Numbered from the stretch's first letter, positions 1-6,559 are shown. The stretch: DNA of 7,888 bases from Planctomycetaceae bacterium (GCA_002737585.1 NSIA01000179.1:1-7888); one strand, 5' to 3'. Program-made: numbers and translations. The notes: a model not told the origin generated them from the letters alone.

Positions 1-286
1 CGGCCAGGCCGAGACCAGTGGCCTCGCGGACGACCTTGATGACGTTGATCTTGTTCGCGCCGGCTTCCTTGAGGATGACGTCGAACTCGGACTGGGCTTC
101 AGCAGCAGGAGCTGCATCGCCAGCAGGAGCGGCCATCATCATGCCACCGCCAGCAGCGGCTTCGATTCCGTACTTGTCCTTCATGTAGTCCGCGAGGTCA
201 ACCGCGTCCTTCAGGGTGAGGCTGGCGATCGAGTCGCCGAGGGTGGTGATCTTTGCTTCGAACGTCTTGGTTTCAGTAGCGGTCAT
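1..286 (-). CDS. rplL: Large ribosomal subunit protein bL12 (L7/L12), 3' end cut by the window edge
   Basis: This encodes the multicopy stalk protein L7/L12, which binds the C-terminal helix of L10 and recruits and stimulates translational GTPases on the 50S subunit. The window shows 95 residues from an ATG at 286-284, beginning MTATETKTFEAKI. Residues 1-45 are the N-terminal dimerisation and L10-binding region, with D-L-A-D-Y-M-K at 30-36. Residues about 46-66 form the flexible Ala/Gly/Met/Pro-rich hinge. The globular domain starts at E67-F-D-V-I-L, and the conserved stretch A-G-A-N-K-I-N-V-I-K-V-V-R is visible before the edge. E. coli L7/L12 is about 121 residues, so roughly 25 residues are missing to the left. 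A Shine-Dalgarno GGAG lies at 293-296, six bases before the ATG. It is the last visible gene of the rplKAJL operon. Identification is secure. Confidence 0.97.
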   Translation of the reverse strand, partial: MTATETKTFEAKITTLGDSIASLTLKDAVDLADYMKDKYGIEAAAGGGMMMAAPAGDAAPAAEAQSEFDVILKEAGANKINVIKVVREATGLGLA

Positions 287-303
287 TGTGGACTCCAAAT
301 CAC
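283..303 (-). other. Possible six-codon mini-ORF overlapping the rplL start
   Basis: A perfect GGAGG (312-316) sits eight bases before a GTG at 303-301. The frame reads V-I-W-S-P-Q and stops at a TGA (285-283) that overlaps the rplL ATG as ATGA. This geometry would let ribosomes loaded at a strong upstream site terminate on the rplL start and re-initiate. It may equally be chance, because rplL has its own GGAG closer in. No conservation evidence is available here. Confidence 0.25.
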
Positions 304-344
304 TTGATGAACCTCCGAGTGGAACTGGAACGCCCAGTTTTTAA

Positions 345-356
345 CCCGCAAGCGGG
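345..356 (-). other. Short palindromic hairpin upstream of rplL
   Basis: On the transcribed strand the sequence reads CCCGCTTGCGGG, which can fold as CCCG/CGGG closed by a CUUG tetraloop, a known stable loop. It lies 58 bases before the rplL ATG. It is followed by TTAAAAA rather than a U-run, so it is not a standard intrinsic terminator. It may be an RNA processing or stability element. Confidence 0.35.
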
Positions 357-386
357 CCAGTCGGAAGGTGGTTGGGTAACAGTCAG

Positions 387-406
387 TATCAGTAACTATC
401 AGTAAC
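387..406 (-). repeat. Tandem duplication of a 10-bp unit in the rplJ-rplL gap
   Basis: The plus-strand 10-mer TATCAGTAAC occurs twice back to back, at 387-396 and 397-406. The overlapping 10-mer CAGTAACGGC at 400-409 recurs at 451-460, inside the last codons of rplJ. This looks like a small local slippage or duplication that extended the intergenic spacer. No function is evident. Confidence 0.5.
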
Positions 407-411
407 GGCAA

Positions 412-430
412 CTGGGATCAGGGCTCCCAG
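412..430 (-). other. Hairpin just downstream of the rplJ stop
   Basis: On the transcribed strand CTGGGA (430-425) and TCCCAG (417-412) form a perfect six-base stem around a seven-base loop, 15 bases after the rplJ stop codon. No U-tract follows, so it is more likely a weak attenuator, pause or RNA-processing hairpin than a terminator. Differential expression of rplL relative to rplJ would be a natural role, since L7/L12 is needed in several copies per ribosome, but that is an inference. Confidence 0.35.
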
Positions 431-445
431 ATGTGCCGGATTGAT

Positions 446-994
446 TTATGCAGTAACGGCTGAGATGGTTTCGCCCTTTTCCAAGCGCGATTCGATCTCT
501 TTGACGATTCCCATCACGCGACCGCCCGGACCCTTGACGGCTCCGAGAAGATTGCGACCAGGGGAGAGGACGAGAGTGACGACGTTGGATTGCGCCTCTT
601 CACGAGTCGGCATCTTGCTGAGCTGGGTGACGCCGGCCTTGCCTTCGTACACCACGCCTTCCAAGATGGCGGCCTTGAAGATGAACTTCTCAACGGTACG
701 CGCCCACTTCACCAGATCGCGCGCGAGATCCACGACGCTGTCTTGTGAGTAGACGAGTGCTGATGGCCCGGACAGGTGGGCACCGAGTTGCTCAAGCGCG
801 CTGCCCTTGAAGGCTTCGCGTGCGAGTGCGTTCTTGACGACAGCGACCTTGACGCTCTTGCGAGCGAAATCGTTGCGCATCTTGTTGGTGGCGAGTGCAT
901 CGAGACCACGGATCTCGACGAGGACCGCGCCTTCGACGCCGGAGAACTTCTTACGGTACTCCTTGACGATCATCTGCTTAATTGGCTTAGACAT
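446..994 (-). CDS. rplJ: Large ribosomal subunit protein uL10
   Basis: L10 is the base of the ribosomal stalk. Its N-terminal globular domain sits on 23S rRNA beside L11, and its C-terminal helix carries L7/L12 dimers. The 182-residue product is slightly longer than E. coli L10 (about 165). Family features in order are a basic N-terminus (M-S-K-P-I-K-Q-M), the strand V-L-V-E-I-R-G-L near 24-31, V-V-K-N-A-L-A-R-E at 52-60, L-S-G-P-S-A-L-V near 74-81, and a charged C-terminal helix M-G-I-V-K-E-I-E-S-R-L-E-K near 161-173, the expected L7/L12-binding segment. The start is the ATG at 994-992 with an AGGA about nine bases upstream. It lies 31 bases after rplA, too short a gap for the structured L10 leader seen in some bacteria. 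It is followed by rplL after 159 bases. Confidence 0.97.
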   Translation of the reverse strand: MSKPIKQMIVKEYRKKFSGVEGAVLVEIRGLDALATNKMRNDFARKSVKVAVVKNALAREAFKGSALEQLGAHLSGPSALVYSQDSVVDLARDLVKWARTVEKFIFKAAILEGVVYEGKAGVTQLSKMPTREEAQSNVVTLVLSPGRNLLGAVKGPGGRVMGIVKEIESRLEKGETISAVTA

Positions 995-1025
995 GTTGTT
1001 GTTCCTGCGATGAATTCTGTGGGCG

Positions 1026-1733
1026 TCAGACTGCGACCGGGACGCCGGGGCTCATGCAAGCACCTACGACGCACTTCTTGACGTAGAGACCCTTGGATGA
1101 TGCTGGCTTGGCCTTGAGGATCGTCTGTACGAACGCGTTCAGGTTGTCGAGAAGTTGTTCGTCCTTGAACGACAACTTGCCGATGACGCCGTGGATGTTG
1201 CCACCATCGTCGTTGCGGTACTCCTGCTTACCTGCTGCATATTCCTTGACGGCGTCTGCAACATTCGGAGTCACGGTGCCAGCCTTCGGCGAGGGCATAA
1301 GACCCTTCGGTCCAAGCACCTTTCCGAGCTTGCTGACGACGCGCATCATGTCTGGGCTGGCGATGGCGACATCGAATTCCATCCATCCGCCTTCGACCTT
1401 TGCAACCAGGTCATCAGACCCAGCTTCAACAGCACCCGCTGCCTTTGCGGCCGCGACTTTGTCAGAACCGCAGAACGCGATGACGCGTGCGGTCTTACCA
1501 ATGCCGTGGGGCAGGGCGATCGAACCACGAAGCGCCTGATCGGCTGCCTTCGGGTCGATTCCAAGATGGAACACCACGTTGACCGTTTGGTCAAACTTGG
1601 TGGCCTTGAACTTGCGGAGCGCTGCGATTGCTTCGGCAGCGGTGACGGGATTGACAACTATGTGGCTCTGCGCAGCGCGCATGCGCTTGGAGTTGCCGAC
1701 GATCTTCTTGACATCTTTGTTGGCGATAGCCAT
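1026..1733 (-). CDS. rplA: Large ribosomal subunit protein uL1
   Basis: L1 binds 23S rRNA helices 76-78 to form the mobile L1 stalk that handles E-site tRNA release. In many bacteria it also represses its own operon by binding the mRNA leader. The 235-residue product matches the usual L1 length. Visible hallmarks are the N-terminal K-x-V-K-K-I and S-K-R-M-R segments, G-G-W-M-E-F-D-V-A-I-A-S-P-D-M-M at 115-130, and the signature L-G-K-V-L-G-P-K-G-L-M-P-S-P-K-A-G-T-V at 136-154, followed by T-P-N-V. It starts four bases after the rplK stop. Its strong Shine-Dalgarno, GGAGGGG, lies inside the last codons of rplK, so translation is probably coupled to rplK. rplJ follows after 31 bases. Identification is secure. 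Confidence 0.97.
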   Translation of the reverse strand: MAIANKDVKKIVGNSKRMRAAQSHIVVNPVTAAEAIAALRKFKATKFDQTVNVVFHLGIDPKAADQALRGSIALPHGIGKTARVIAFCGSDKVAAAKAAGAVEAGSDDLVAKVEGGWMEFDVAIASPDMMRVVSKLGKVLGPKGLMPSPKAGTVTPNVADAVKEYAAGKQEYRNDDGGNIHGVIGKLSFKDEQLLDNLNAFVQTILKAKPASSKGLYVKKCVVGACMSPGVPVAV

Positions 1734-1737
1734 GGCT

Positions 1738-2166
1738 TTACATCCCCTCCACTGTCACGCCCATCGAGCGTGCGCTTCCCATGACGATGCGCATTGCAGC
1801 GTCAAGGCTGGTGGTGTTGAGGTCCTTGATTTTTTCTTCGGCGATCTTGCGGATCTGATCCTTGGTGATCTTGCCGACCTTCTGTGTGTGGGGGACTGGC
1901 GAGCCCTTGTCGATCTTGATCGCGTCCTTAATGAGCGCGGAGACCGGGGAGGTCTTGATTTCAATGTCGAAGCTCTTGTCGGCGTAAACCGTGACAATGC
2001 AACCGACCACGCGGCCGTTGAGGGCCTTGGTCAAGTCGTTGAACTTCGTGATGAACTGACCGGGGTTAACGCCGTTGGCGCCGAGGACAGGACCGAGCGG
2101 TGGGGCCGGAGTGGCCTTGCCGCCTGGTGCCATCAACTTAAATTGCTTCGTGACCTTCTTGGCCAT
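1738..2166 (-). CDS. rplK: Large ribosomal subunit protein uL11
   Basis: L11 binds the GTPase-associated centre of 23S rRNA and modulates elongation factor and release factor action and the stringent response. The product is 142 residues, exactly typical. The N-terminal domain carries the proline-rich P-P-L-G-P-V-L-G-A-N-G-V-N at 22-34. The C-terminal rRNA-binding domain (about 75-142) includes K-I-T-K-D-Q-I near 99-105 and ends with the family signature G-S-A-R-S-M-G-V-T-V-E-G. The start MAKKVTKQFK at ATG 2166-2164 is supported by a perfect GGAGG at 2175-2179 with eight bases of spacing. The frame stays open upstream but without family similarity. It is the first gene of the operon and is preceded by a promoter and a leader of about 110 bases. 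secE and nusG, its usual upstream partners, are not adjacent. Confidence 0.98.
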   Translation of the reverse strand: MAKKVTKQFKLMAPGGKATPAPPLGPVLGANGVNPGQFITKFNDLTKALNGRVVGCIVTVYADKSFDIEIKTSPVSALIKDAIKIDKGSPVPHTQKVGKITKDQIRKIAEEKIKDLNTTSLDAAMRIVMGSARSMGVTVEGM

Positions 2167-2274
2167 GGTTCCTACCTCCGACCGAGCCGGCCCTACTTCG
2201 GGCGAAGCCAGTGTTCCCACATTGACAGGTGGAGTTCTGGCTCGGATCAGTCGTTCAAGCGGTGCGGGGTGAAG
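2167..2274 (-). promoter_or_regulatory. rplK 5' leader with inverted repeat, candidate L1 autoregulatory region
   Basis: Between the predicted transcription start and the rplK ATG, CCGAGCC (2245-2239) and GGCTCGG (2188-2182) form perfect seven-base arms. The downstream arm ends two bases before the Shine-Dalgarno GGAGG (2179-2175). The 50-base loop can form smaller hairpins, CCAC/GTGG and CTTCG/GAAG-like. L1 is known in E. coli and other bacteria to repress rplK-rplA translation by binding this leader. The fold here suggests similar control, but I did not find an unmistakable copy of the L1 rRNA target. Confidence 0.4.
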
Positions 2275-2280
2275 GGAGGG

Positions 2281-2308
2281 ATCATAGCCAAATCCCCTGC
2301 GAATGCAA
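2281..2308 (-). promoter_or_regulatory. Sigma-70-like promoter of the rplKAJL operon
   Basis: Reading the minus strand, TTGCAT (2308-2303) and TATGAT (2286-2281) are separated by 16 bases. The -10 differs from TATAAT at one position; the -35 is weaker. Transcription would start near 2274, leaving a leader of about 108 bases. The site lies in the gap between the peptidase stop (2369) and rplK, exactly where an operon promoter is needed. There is no recognisable terminator between 2309 and 2368, so read-through from the peptidase gene cannot be excluded. Confidence 0.6.
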
Positions 2309-2368
2309 GTGCATTGCCTTCGTGTCGCCTGCGTGGTGAGGGCGGTTGCGCGACTTCCTTTGTGGTTA

Positions 2369-4660
2369 TCAGACGCTCCATGCGCCCAGGAGTGGCGCCA
2401 GGTCGGCCCCATCCACGATTCCATCAAAGTTGAAGTCAGCGGGACCGCCCGGGGAGCCCCACAGACCGAGGAATATCCCCAAGTCCACCCCGTTGACTCG
2501 TCCGTCTCCAGACAGGTCAAAGCGGAACTGGGTTCCACCCTTGGTGAACCGGCTTGCCGGAATGGGTGCCTTGGTCATGCCTGGGCCCTGAAGTTGGGCG
2601 ATGCATCCAGCGCCGCCACCGGCCTCAAAGAACTCGATAGAGATTCGATGCTTGCCCGCGGCAAGCGCGATGCTTCCGGTGGCTTCCTGCATTCCATGGA
2701 GCCCGTTGTTGTCCACGATGGATGAGCCGCCAATACGGAGCCGCGAGCCATCATCACTGGTGAGCGAGAATTGATAGCTGCCGGGCTGATCCACTTGTAA
2801 CCAACCAGTCCACAGAGCACCAACGTTGTCACTGCGGTTGCTGTTAGCGAAAGTACCAGTCGTTGAACTGAAATTCACGTTGGCTGAAGTGGTGGTCAGG
2901 TACGGGCTGAGTGTGGCGAAATCAGGCAGCACCTCGGGTGCTGTGAGTGCGTAGTAGTAGGCGGTCAGTCCAGGTGTGTCGCCCACCGGATAGTCAGGTA
3001 ATCGCAGCGCAATCACCACGGCGTTGATATACCCAACAGGTGACAGTTGCCCGGACTCTTCGCGCACTTGGTAAGCGATGCGATCGGTTCCAACAAATCC
3101 GAATGCTGGCGTGTAGCGCAGAACATCACGTCCGCCCGGACCGGCTCCAGTCAATCGCATGACCACTCCGCCTCCGGGAGTGATCGGCTCGAATGAATCG
3201 ATGACAACGGCCTCGCAGTTGGCAAGCACATCATTGGCGAGTACGTCAACATCCACCGATCCGCCGTCCATAAACAACTCACACCAATCATCGACCGTTA
3301 CTGGCGCCGTGCTACCTGCACCGGCGTTACATGAGTTGGACATGTAGCTACCAATTGCATCAATGCAGAGTGGATGGAAGTCAAGAAGCACATTGGTCAT
3401 GCCACCAGCGCACGTATGGCAATAGCTCATGATGGTGCCGGTAGCAATGCATGCTTGTGCAGTCTGGCACGAACCAAAGTATCCGGCCGGGGCACAACTA
3501 TCAGCTGGTTCTGGGCAGAAATTGTGAGTATGGACGGAGCCAATGTTGTGGCCGAGTTCATGGCTAGTGACCATGATGTCCCAGTTTTGTGGATGGTTGT
3601 TAATGAGCGGGTAGGGGAATGCTCCTGCAAGGTTGCCGGAAACGGAGTAACCCCATTCCTTGTTGCAGGCAACACTGAGCCATGCAACGCCGCCACCAAG
3701 GCCTCGTGTCGACAGCATGGTTGCAAGCTCGCGCGGCTGTGCCGTCATGTTGGTTTGCCACCAGGTACGGAACTCGTAGAGTTGGTTTCCTGCAGAGTCT
3801 TGCGTCCACGGATCATCGGCCGTTGGCCAGAGGCGCAAGAAGTTGACTGCCGGAAGAATCTGCAGGTCCCGTTGATAGATCTGTTGAATGCCAGCAAACA
3901 CGGTTGCGATGTAGGCGCTTGATGTTGCAATCGGTTGAGGGCTTCCGGCAAAGCGCAGGAATAGTTCGGCATCGGTTTCAACGGCAATCCGGATTTGTCG
4001 GCAGGGCTGAACCAGCATCACCGGTGAGTTGTTGCCCAGATGCTCATCGATCGGCGCAGTGAGTTCTTGGCATGTCCACGGTTCCCACTCAATGGTGCCT
4101 GGAGGAAGTTCGCCCAACTGGTATGCAAGCAGTGGACCTTTGCCACCGATGCGGTCGCCGGTAATGACTGCTGTTCCGTATGCATCTTGCACAAAGCCGA
4201 GAATGCCGGCGGCGCTTCGCGAAAGCATCACCTTGGAGCGGGGATCGCCTTCAACGGTTCCGCCCCACCATTGACCTTGCGGGCGGGGTAGGACTTGTTC
4301 ATCCAATGTGCCCTTTGCATTGATGCGCGCGGCCACGATGCGGGCATCGGCAGTGAATGGTTCAATGCGTTGCAAGATCAGATTCACCCGACGCGTTGCG
4401 CTGACTGGCACGCCTTCAAGGCGCACATGGTTGGTTGCTTCCATCGCCTTCCACACCAATTCATCAGGCGCGAGCGCGGTGACTGATCCACGCAGGTGCG
4501 CGGGCAATTCATCCGCAGACACCGTGACGAGCGGCGAGGCCAGGTTCTGCGATGGGATTTGAGCGTGGGTGAGCGCGGAGACCGTCAGCGCTGCCAAGAA
4601 GGCGAGTGCGGAGCGGCGAACGTTGGCGTGGGGGCGCATTCCTGTAAAGGTAGTTCGCAT
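2369..4660 (-). CDS. Secreted metzincin zinc metallopeptidase with Ig-like, PA14 and dockerin-like modules
   Basis: A 763-residue secreted zinc endopeptidase of the reprolysin (M12B)-like metzincins. A signal peptide covers about residues 8-33 (R-R-S-A-L-A-F-L-A-A-L, cleavage after T-H-A). Residues about 35-215 resemble a propeptide. The catalytic domain (about 218-445) carries H-E-L-G-H-N-I-G-S-V-H at 367-377, the HExxHxxGxxH zinc site with E368 as catalytic base, and the Met-turn I-M-S-Y-C with M411. Cysteines at 382, 389, 398, 404, 414, 417, 432 and 444 suggest disulfides. An Ig/cadherin-like domain (about 453-552, D-V-L-A-N-D, G-F-V-G-T-D), a PA14 domain (about 564-705, S-D-D-G-S-R-L near 635-641) and two dockerin-like Ca sites (715-726 and 742-753) follow. 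The start is uncertain: ATG 4660 and ATG 4639 both have poor Shine-Dalgarno sites, and the second gives the neater signal peptide. The gene begins 51 bases after the M20D gene. Natural substrate unknown. Confidence 0.88.
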   Translation of the reverse strand: MRTTFTGMRPHANVRRSALAFLAALTVSALTHAQIPSQNLASPLVTVSADELPAHLRGSVTALAPDELVWKAMEATNHVRLEGVPVSATRRVNLILQRIEPFTADARIVAARINAKGTLDEQVLPRPQGQWWGGTVEGDPRSKVMLSRSAAGILGFVQDAYGTAVITGDRIGGKGPLLAYQLGELPPGTIEWEPWTCQELTAPIDEHLGNNSPVMLVQPCRQIRIAVETDAELFLRFAGSPQPIATSSAYIATVFAGIQQIYQRDLQILPAVNFLRLWPTADDPWTQDSAGNQLYEFRTWWQTNMTAQPRELATMLSTRGLGGGVAWLSVACNKEWGYSVSGNLAGAFPYPLINNHPQNWDIMVTSHELGHNIGSVHTHNFCPEPADSCAPAGYFGSCQTAQACIATGTIMSYCHTCAGGMTNVLLDFHPLCIDAIGSYMSNSCNAGAGSTAPVTVDDWCELFMDGGSVDVDVLANDVLANCEAVVIDSFEPITPGGGVVMRLTGAGPGGRDVLRYTPAFGFVGTDRIAYQVREESGQLSPVGYINAVVIALRLPDYPVGDTPGLTAYYYALTAPEVLPDFATLSPYLTTTSANVNFSSTTGTFANSNRSDNVGALWTGWLQVDQPGSYQFSLTSDDGSRLRIGGSSIVDNNGLHGMQEATGSIALAAGKHRISIEFFEAGGGAGCIAQLQGPGMTKAPIPASRFTKGGTQFRFDLSGDGRVNGVDLGIFLGLWGSPGGPADFNFDGIVDGADLAPLLGAWSV

Positions 4661-4711
4661 TCCCGCAAAGTCACCGAGCGCATGCGGGATTTACTGGCAA
4701 TTCCGCCGAAG

Positions 4712-5944
4712 TTACCCGCGAGCAGTGTCTTGGACTGCCAACCGGCACATGAGTTCAACCCCAACGGCGATGGCGTCATCATTGAAGTCAAAGTCAGGGG
4801 CGTGCAGCGCTGGGAACGGCGTGCCGGGCCGGGCCAGCCCCAGTGCCCAATAGCAGGCTGGAACGTGCGCGCCGTAGAAGGCAAAGTCCTCGCCGCCCAT
4901 GACCGGGGCGGGCAGGGTGTTGACGCGTTCGGGTCCGAAGGTCTCCCGGGCGACCTGCTCAAAGCGCGCAACGGCTCCGTCGTCATTGGCAGTGACCGGG
5001 TAGCAGCGCAGGAGTTCGCAACGAGCCTCGCAACCGTGGGCACGGGCAACGCCTTCGGCCACTTCAGTAATGCGGCGTTCAAGCATGGCGCGCGTTGTTT
5101 CGCTGAGGGATCGATAGGTGCCTTTCAGTAGCGCTCGATCAGGAATGACGTTGAATGCGCTTCCGGATTCAATCACCGTGACGCTGACAACGGCGGAGTC
5201 AAGTGGATCAATGTTGCGTGCAACGATCGATTGCATGGCGGTGATGATGGCCGCGGCGCACAACACTGGGTCAGCGCTTTGGTGTGGCCATGCAGCATGC
5301 GAACCGCGCCCGATGACATGAATTTCAAATCGATCACTGGCAGCCATGACGGCGCCGCGACGCGTGGCGATGGTGCCGATGGCAAGATCTGGCCAGCCAT
5401 GCAGTGCGTAGATTTCTTCAGCGGCGGGTCCGATGCGCGTGCCATTGAGGGCACCTTCATCCACCATGCGCTTGCCACCGCCGCCGCCTTCTTCCGCAGG
5501 TTGGAAGACGAAGGTCACTGGACGTGGAAGCGGATGTTGCGCAGCGAGGCGCGAAAGTACGCGCGCTGCGCCGACCAGCACCGCGGTGTGTCCATCATGA
5601 CCGCAGGCATGCATTCGATTGGGAGTCTTGGAGGACCACGGCTGACCGCTGCGTTCGTTGATTGGCAGTGCATCCATGTCAGCGCGCAACGCGATGGCGC
5701 GCGGGCCGGTACCGGGAATGTGCGCAAGAATGCCTGTTCCGCCCGCAAGTCCTGCAACGTGGGCAATGCCGGCGTTCGATAGTTCGCGAAGCACTACGCC
5801 GCTGGTGCGCACTTCTTCGTAACCGATTTCCGGATGCATATGCAGGTCATGACGAAGTTCGATGAGGCTCGGAAGCTCCTCACGCAACAAGGTGCGAATG
5901 ATGTCGGTGAAGGGATGCGCGGGTTGCTGTGCTGGTGAAACCAT
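4712..5944 (-). CDS. M20D-family amidohydrolase / metal-dependent N-acyl amino acid deacylase
   Basis: A 410-residue cytoplasmic metallohydrolase of the M20D group, which includes hippurate hydrolase, IAA-amino-acid hydrolases and N-acetyl-diaminopimelate deacetylase. It should remove an acyl group from an N-acylated amino acid or related amide. Signatures in order are L-R-H-D-L-H-M-H-P-E at 30-39, R-A-D-M-D-A-L-P-I at 87-95, H-A-C-G-H-D-G-H at 112-119 (ligands C114 and H116), Q-P-A-E-E-G-G-G at 148-155 (E151/E152), A-L-H-G-W-P at 180-185 (H182), the lid-domain G-R-G-S-H-A-A-W-P-H at 212-221, M-G-G-E-D-F-A-F-Y at 349-357 and L-H-A-P-D-F-D at 380-386 (H381). All metal-site residues are present, so it is probably active. 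It has no signal peptide. Its ATG lies three bases after the preceding stop (TAA-GTC-ATG) with only a weak Shine-Dalgarno, implying translational coupling. Exact substrate cannot be read from sequence. Confidence 0.92.
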   Translation of the reverse strand: MVSPAQQPAHPFTDIIRTLLREELPSLIELRHDLHMHPEIGYEEVRTSGVVLRELSNAGIAHVAGLAGGTGILAHIPGTGPRAIALRADMDALPINERSGQPWSSKTPNRMHACGHDGHTAVLVGAARVLSRLAAQHPLPRPVTFVFQPAEEGGGGGKRMVDEGALNGTRIGPAAEEIYALHGWPDLAIGTIATRRGAVMAASDRFEIHVIGRGSHAAWPHQSADPVLCAAAIITAMQSIVARNIDPLDSAVVSVTVIESGSAFNVIPDRALLKGTYRSLSETTRAMLERRITEVAEGVARAHGCEARCELLRCYPVTANDDGAVARFEQVARETFGPERVNTLPAPVMGGEDFAFYGAHVPACYWALGLARPGTPFPALHAPDFDFNDDAIAVGVELMCRLAVQDTARG

Positions 5945-5947
5945 GAC

Positions 5948-6466
5948 TTACTTTCGAAGTGCGGGAAGGCCGCACGCCACGCGACCGGCATTCATCTTTG
6001 CGAACGCGCCCTTGTCGTGATGGATGAGTCGGCTGAGTTGACTCATGGTGATTCCTAGGATCTTGGCAGCACCGCCGAGGTCGTAGCGGCGCACCACCAC
6101 CAAGTCCATCGCTTCGGCGAGGAGACCTGGGTAGTCCTCGCTCTCCGGGTTGACGGTCATCTTGTTGCCTTGTCGGCGCTGCGTCCACAGTGGACTGCAC
6201 ACGTGATGGTCGCGTGAAGCGAGGGTGCGAACATGCGATGCAAGTTTGCGGCGGAGGCGCCGGACGGCCATGCGCTTGTTCTCCACTTGACTGCGCCGCT
6301 CGGTTGCTTGACCTTCAACGCCGGTGGCGGTGTGGCAAACCCAGACCGCGGTCTCAACGTTGTTGCGGTGCTGCCCGCCGGGGCCACCGACGCGGCCGGT
6401 CAGAACTTCGCAGTAGCGGAGGAGGACTTCCTCTTCCAGCGTTGCGGGGTGCGGCGCTTCCACCAT
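5948..6466 (-). CDS. Peptide chain release factor-like protein (GGQ domain) with helix-turn-helix-like tail
   Basis: A small protein with a class-I release-factor catalytic domain, likely to hydrolyse peptidyl-tRNA on ribosomes, perhaps in rescue. In the 172-residue form, G-G-P-G-G-Q-H-R-N-N lies at 27-36 with GGQ at 30-32, followed by V-E-T-A-V and the basic E-R-R-S-Q-V-E-N-K-R. The stop-codon-recognition domain of RF1/RF2 is absent. The C-terminus (about 107-172) lacks the long basic ArfB tail and instead shows a helix-turn-helix-like segment, G-G-A-A-K-I-L-G-I-T-M-S-Q-L-S-R-L-I near 131-148, ending G-L-P-A-L-R-K. I chose ATG 6466 because the domain begins just after it (H-P-A-T-L-E-E-E). 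The frame is open to a GTG at 6592, but those first codons fall inside the inferred IS end. Neither start has a good Shine-Dalgarno. It heads a probable operon with the M20D gene, whose start is three bases beyond its stop. Confidence 0.82.
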   Translation of the reverse strand: MVEAPHPATLEEEVLLRYCEVLTGRVGGPGGQHRNNVETAVWVCHTATGVEGQATERRSQVENKRMAVRRLRRKLASHVRTLASRDHHVCSPLWTQRRQGNKMTVNPESEDYPGLLAEAMDLVVVRRYDLGGAAKILGITMSQLSRLIHHDKGAFAKMNAGRVACGLPALRK

Positions 6467-6559
6467 CTTGAAGGCGGGATCAACGAACGGTGGGTGGTAG
6501 GACACAAGTGCATCGTACGGAGGGCGATCGCCGGGAACGGCGGGCTGGACTTCCACTCG

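Noticed and set aside
345..356. Palindrome as an intrinsic terminator before rplL
   Set aside because: The stem is short and is followed by TTAAAAA rather than a run of U on the transcribed strand.
995..1025. L10 leader regulatory RNA upstream of rplJ
   Set aside because: The gap is only 31 bases, too short for the known L10 leader structure.
1155..1784. Plus-strand open frame of 209 codons opposite rplA
   Set aside because: It is a shadow frame of rplA with no recognisable motifs. Other long open frames opposite the ribosomal, peptidase and M20D genes were rejected for the same reason.
2309..2368. Terminator after the peptidase gene
   Set aside because: Only a weak four-base stem (CGCC/GGCG) is possible and no U-tract follows it.
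1738..2538. rplK frame open upstream to 2538, giving a 266-residue protein
   Set aside because: The extra N-terminal residues have no L11 similarity, the frame crosses the promoter and overlaps the peptidase 3' end, and the ATG at 2166 has a perfect Shine-Dalgarno and the exact L11 length.
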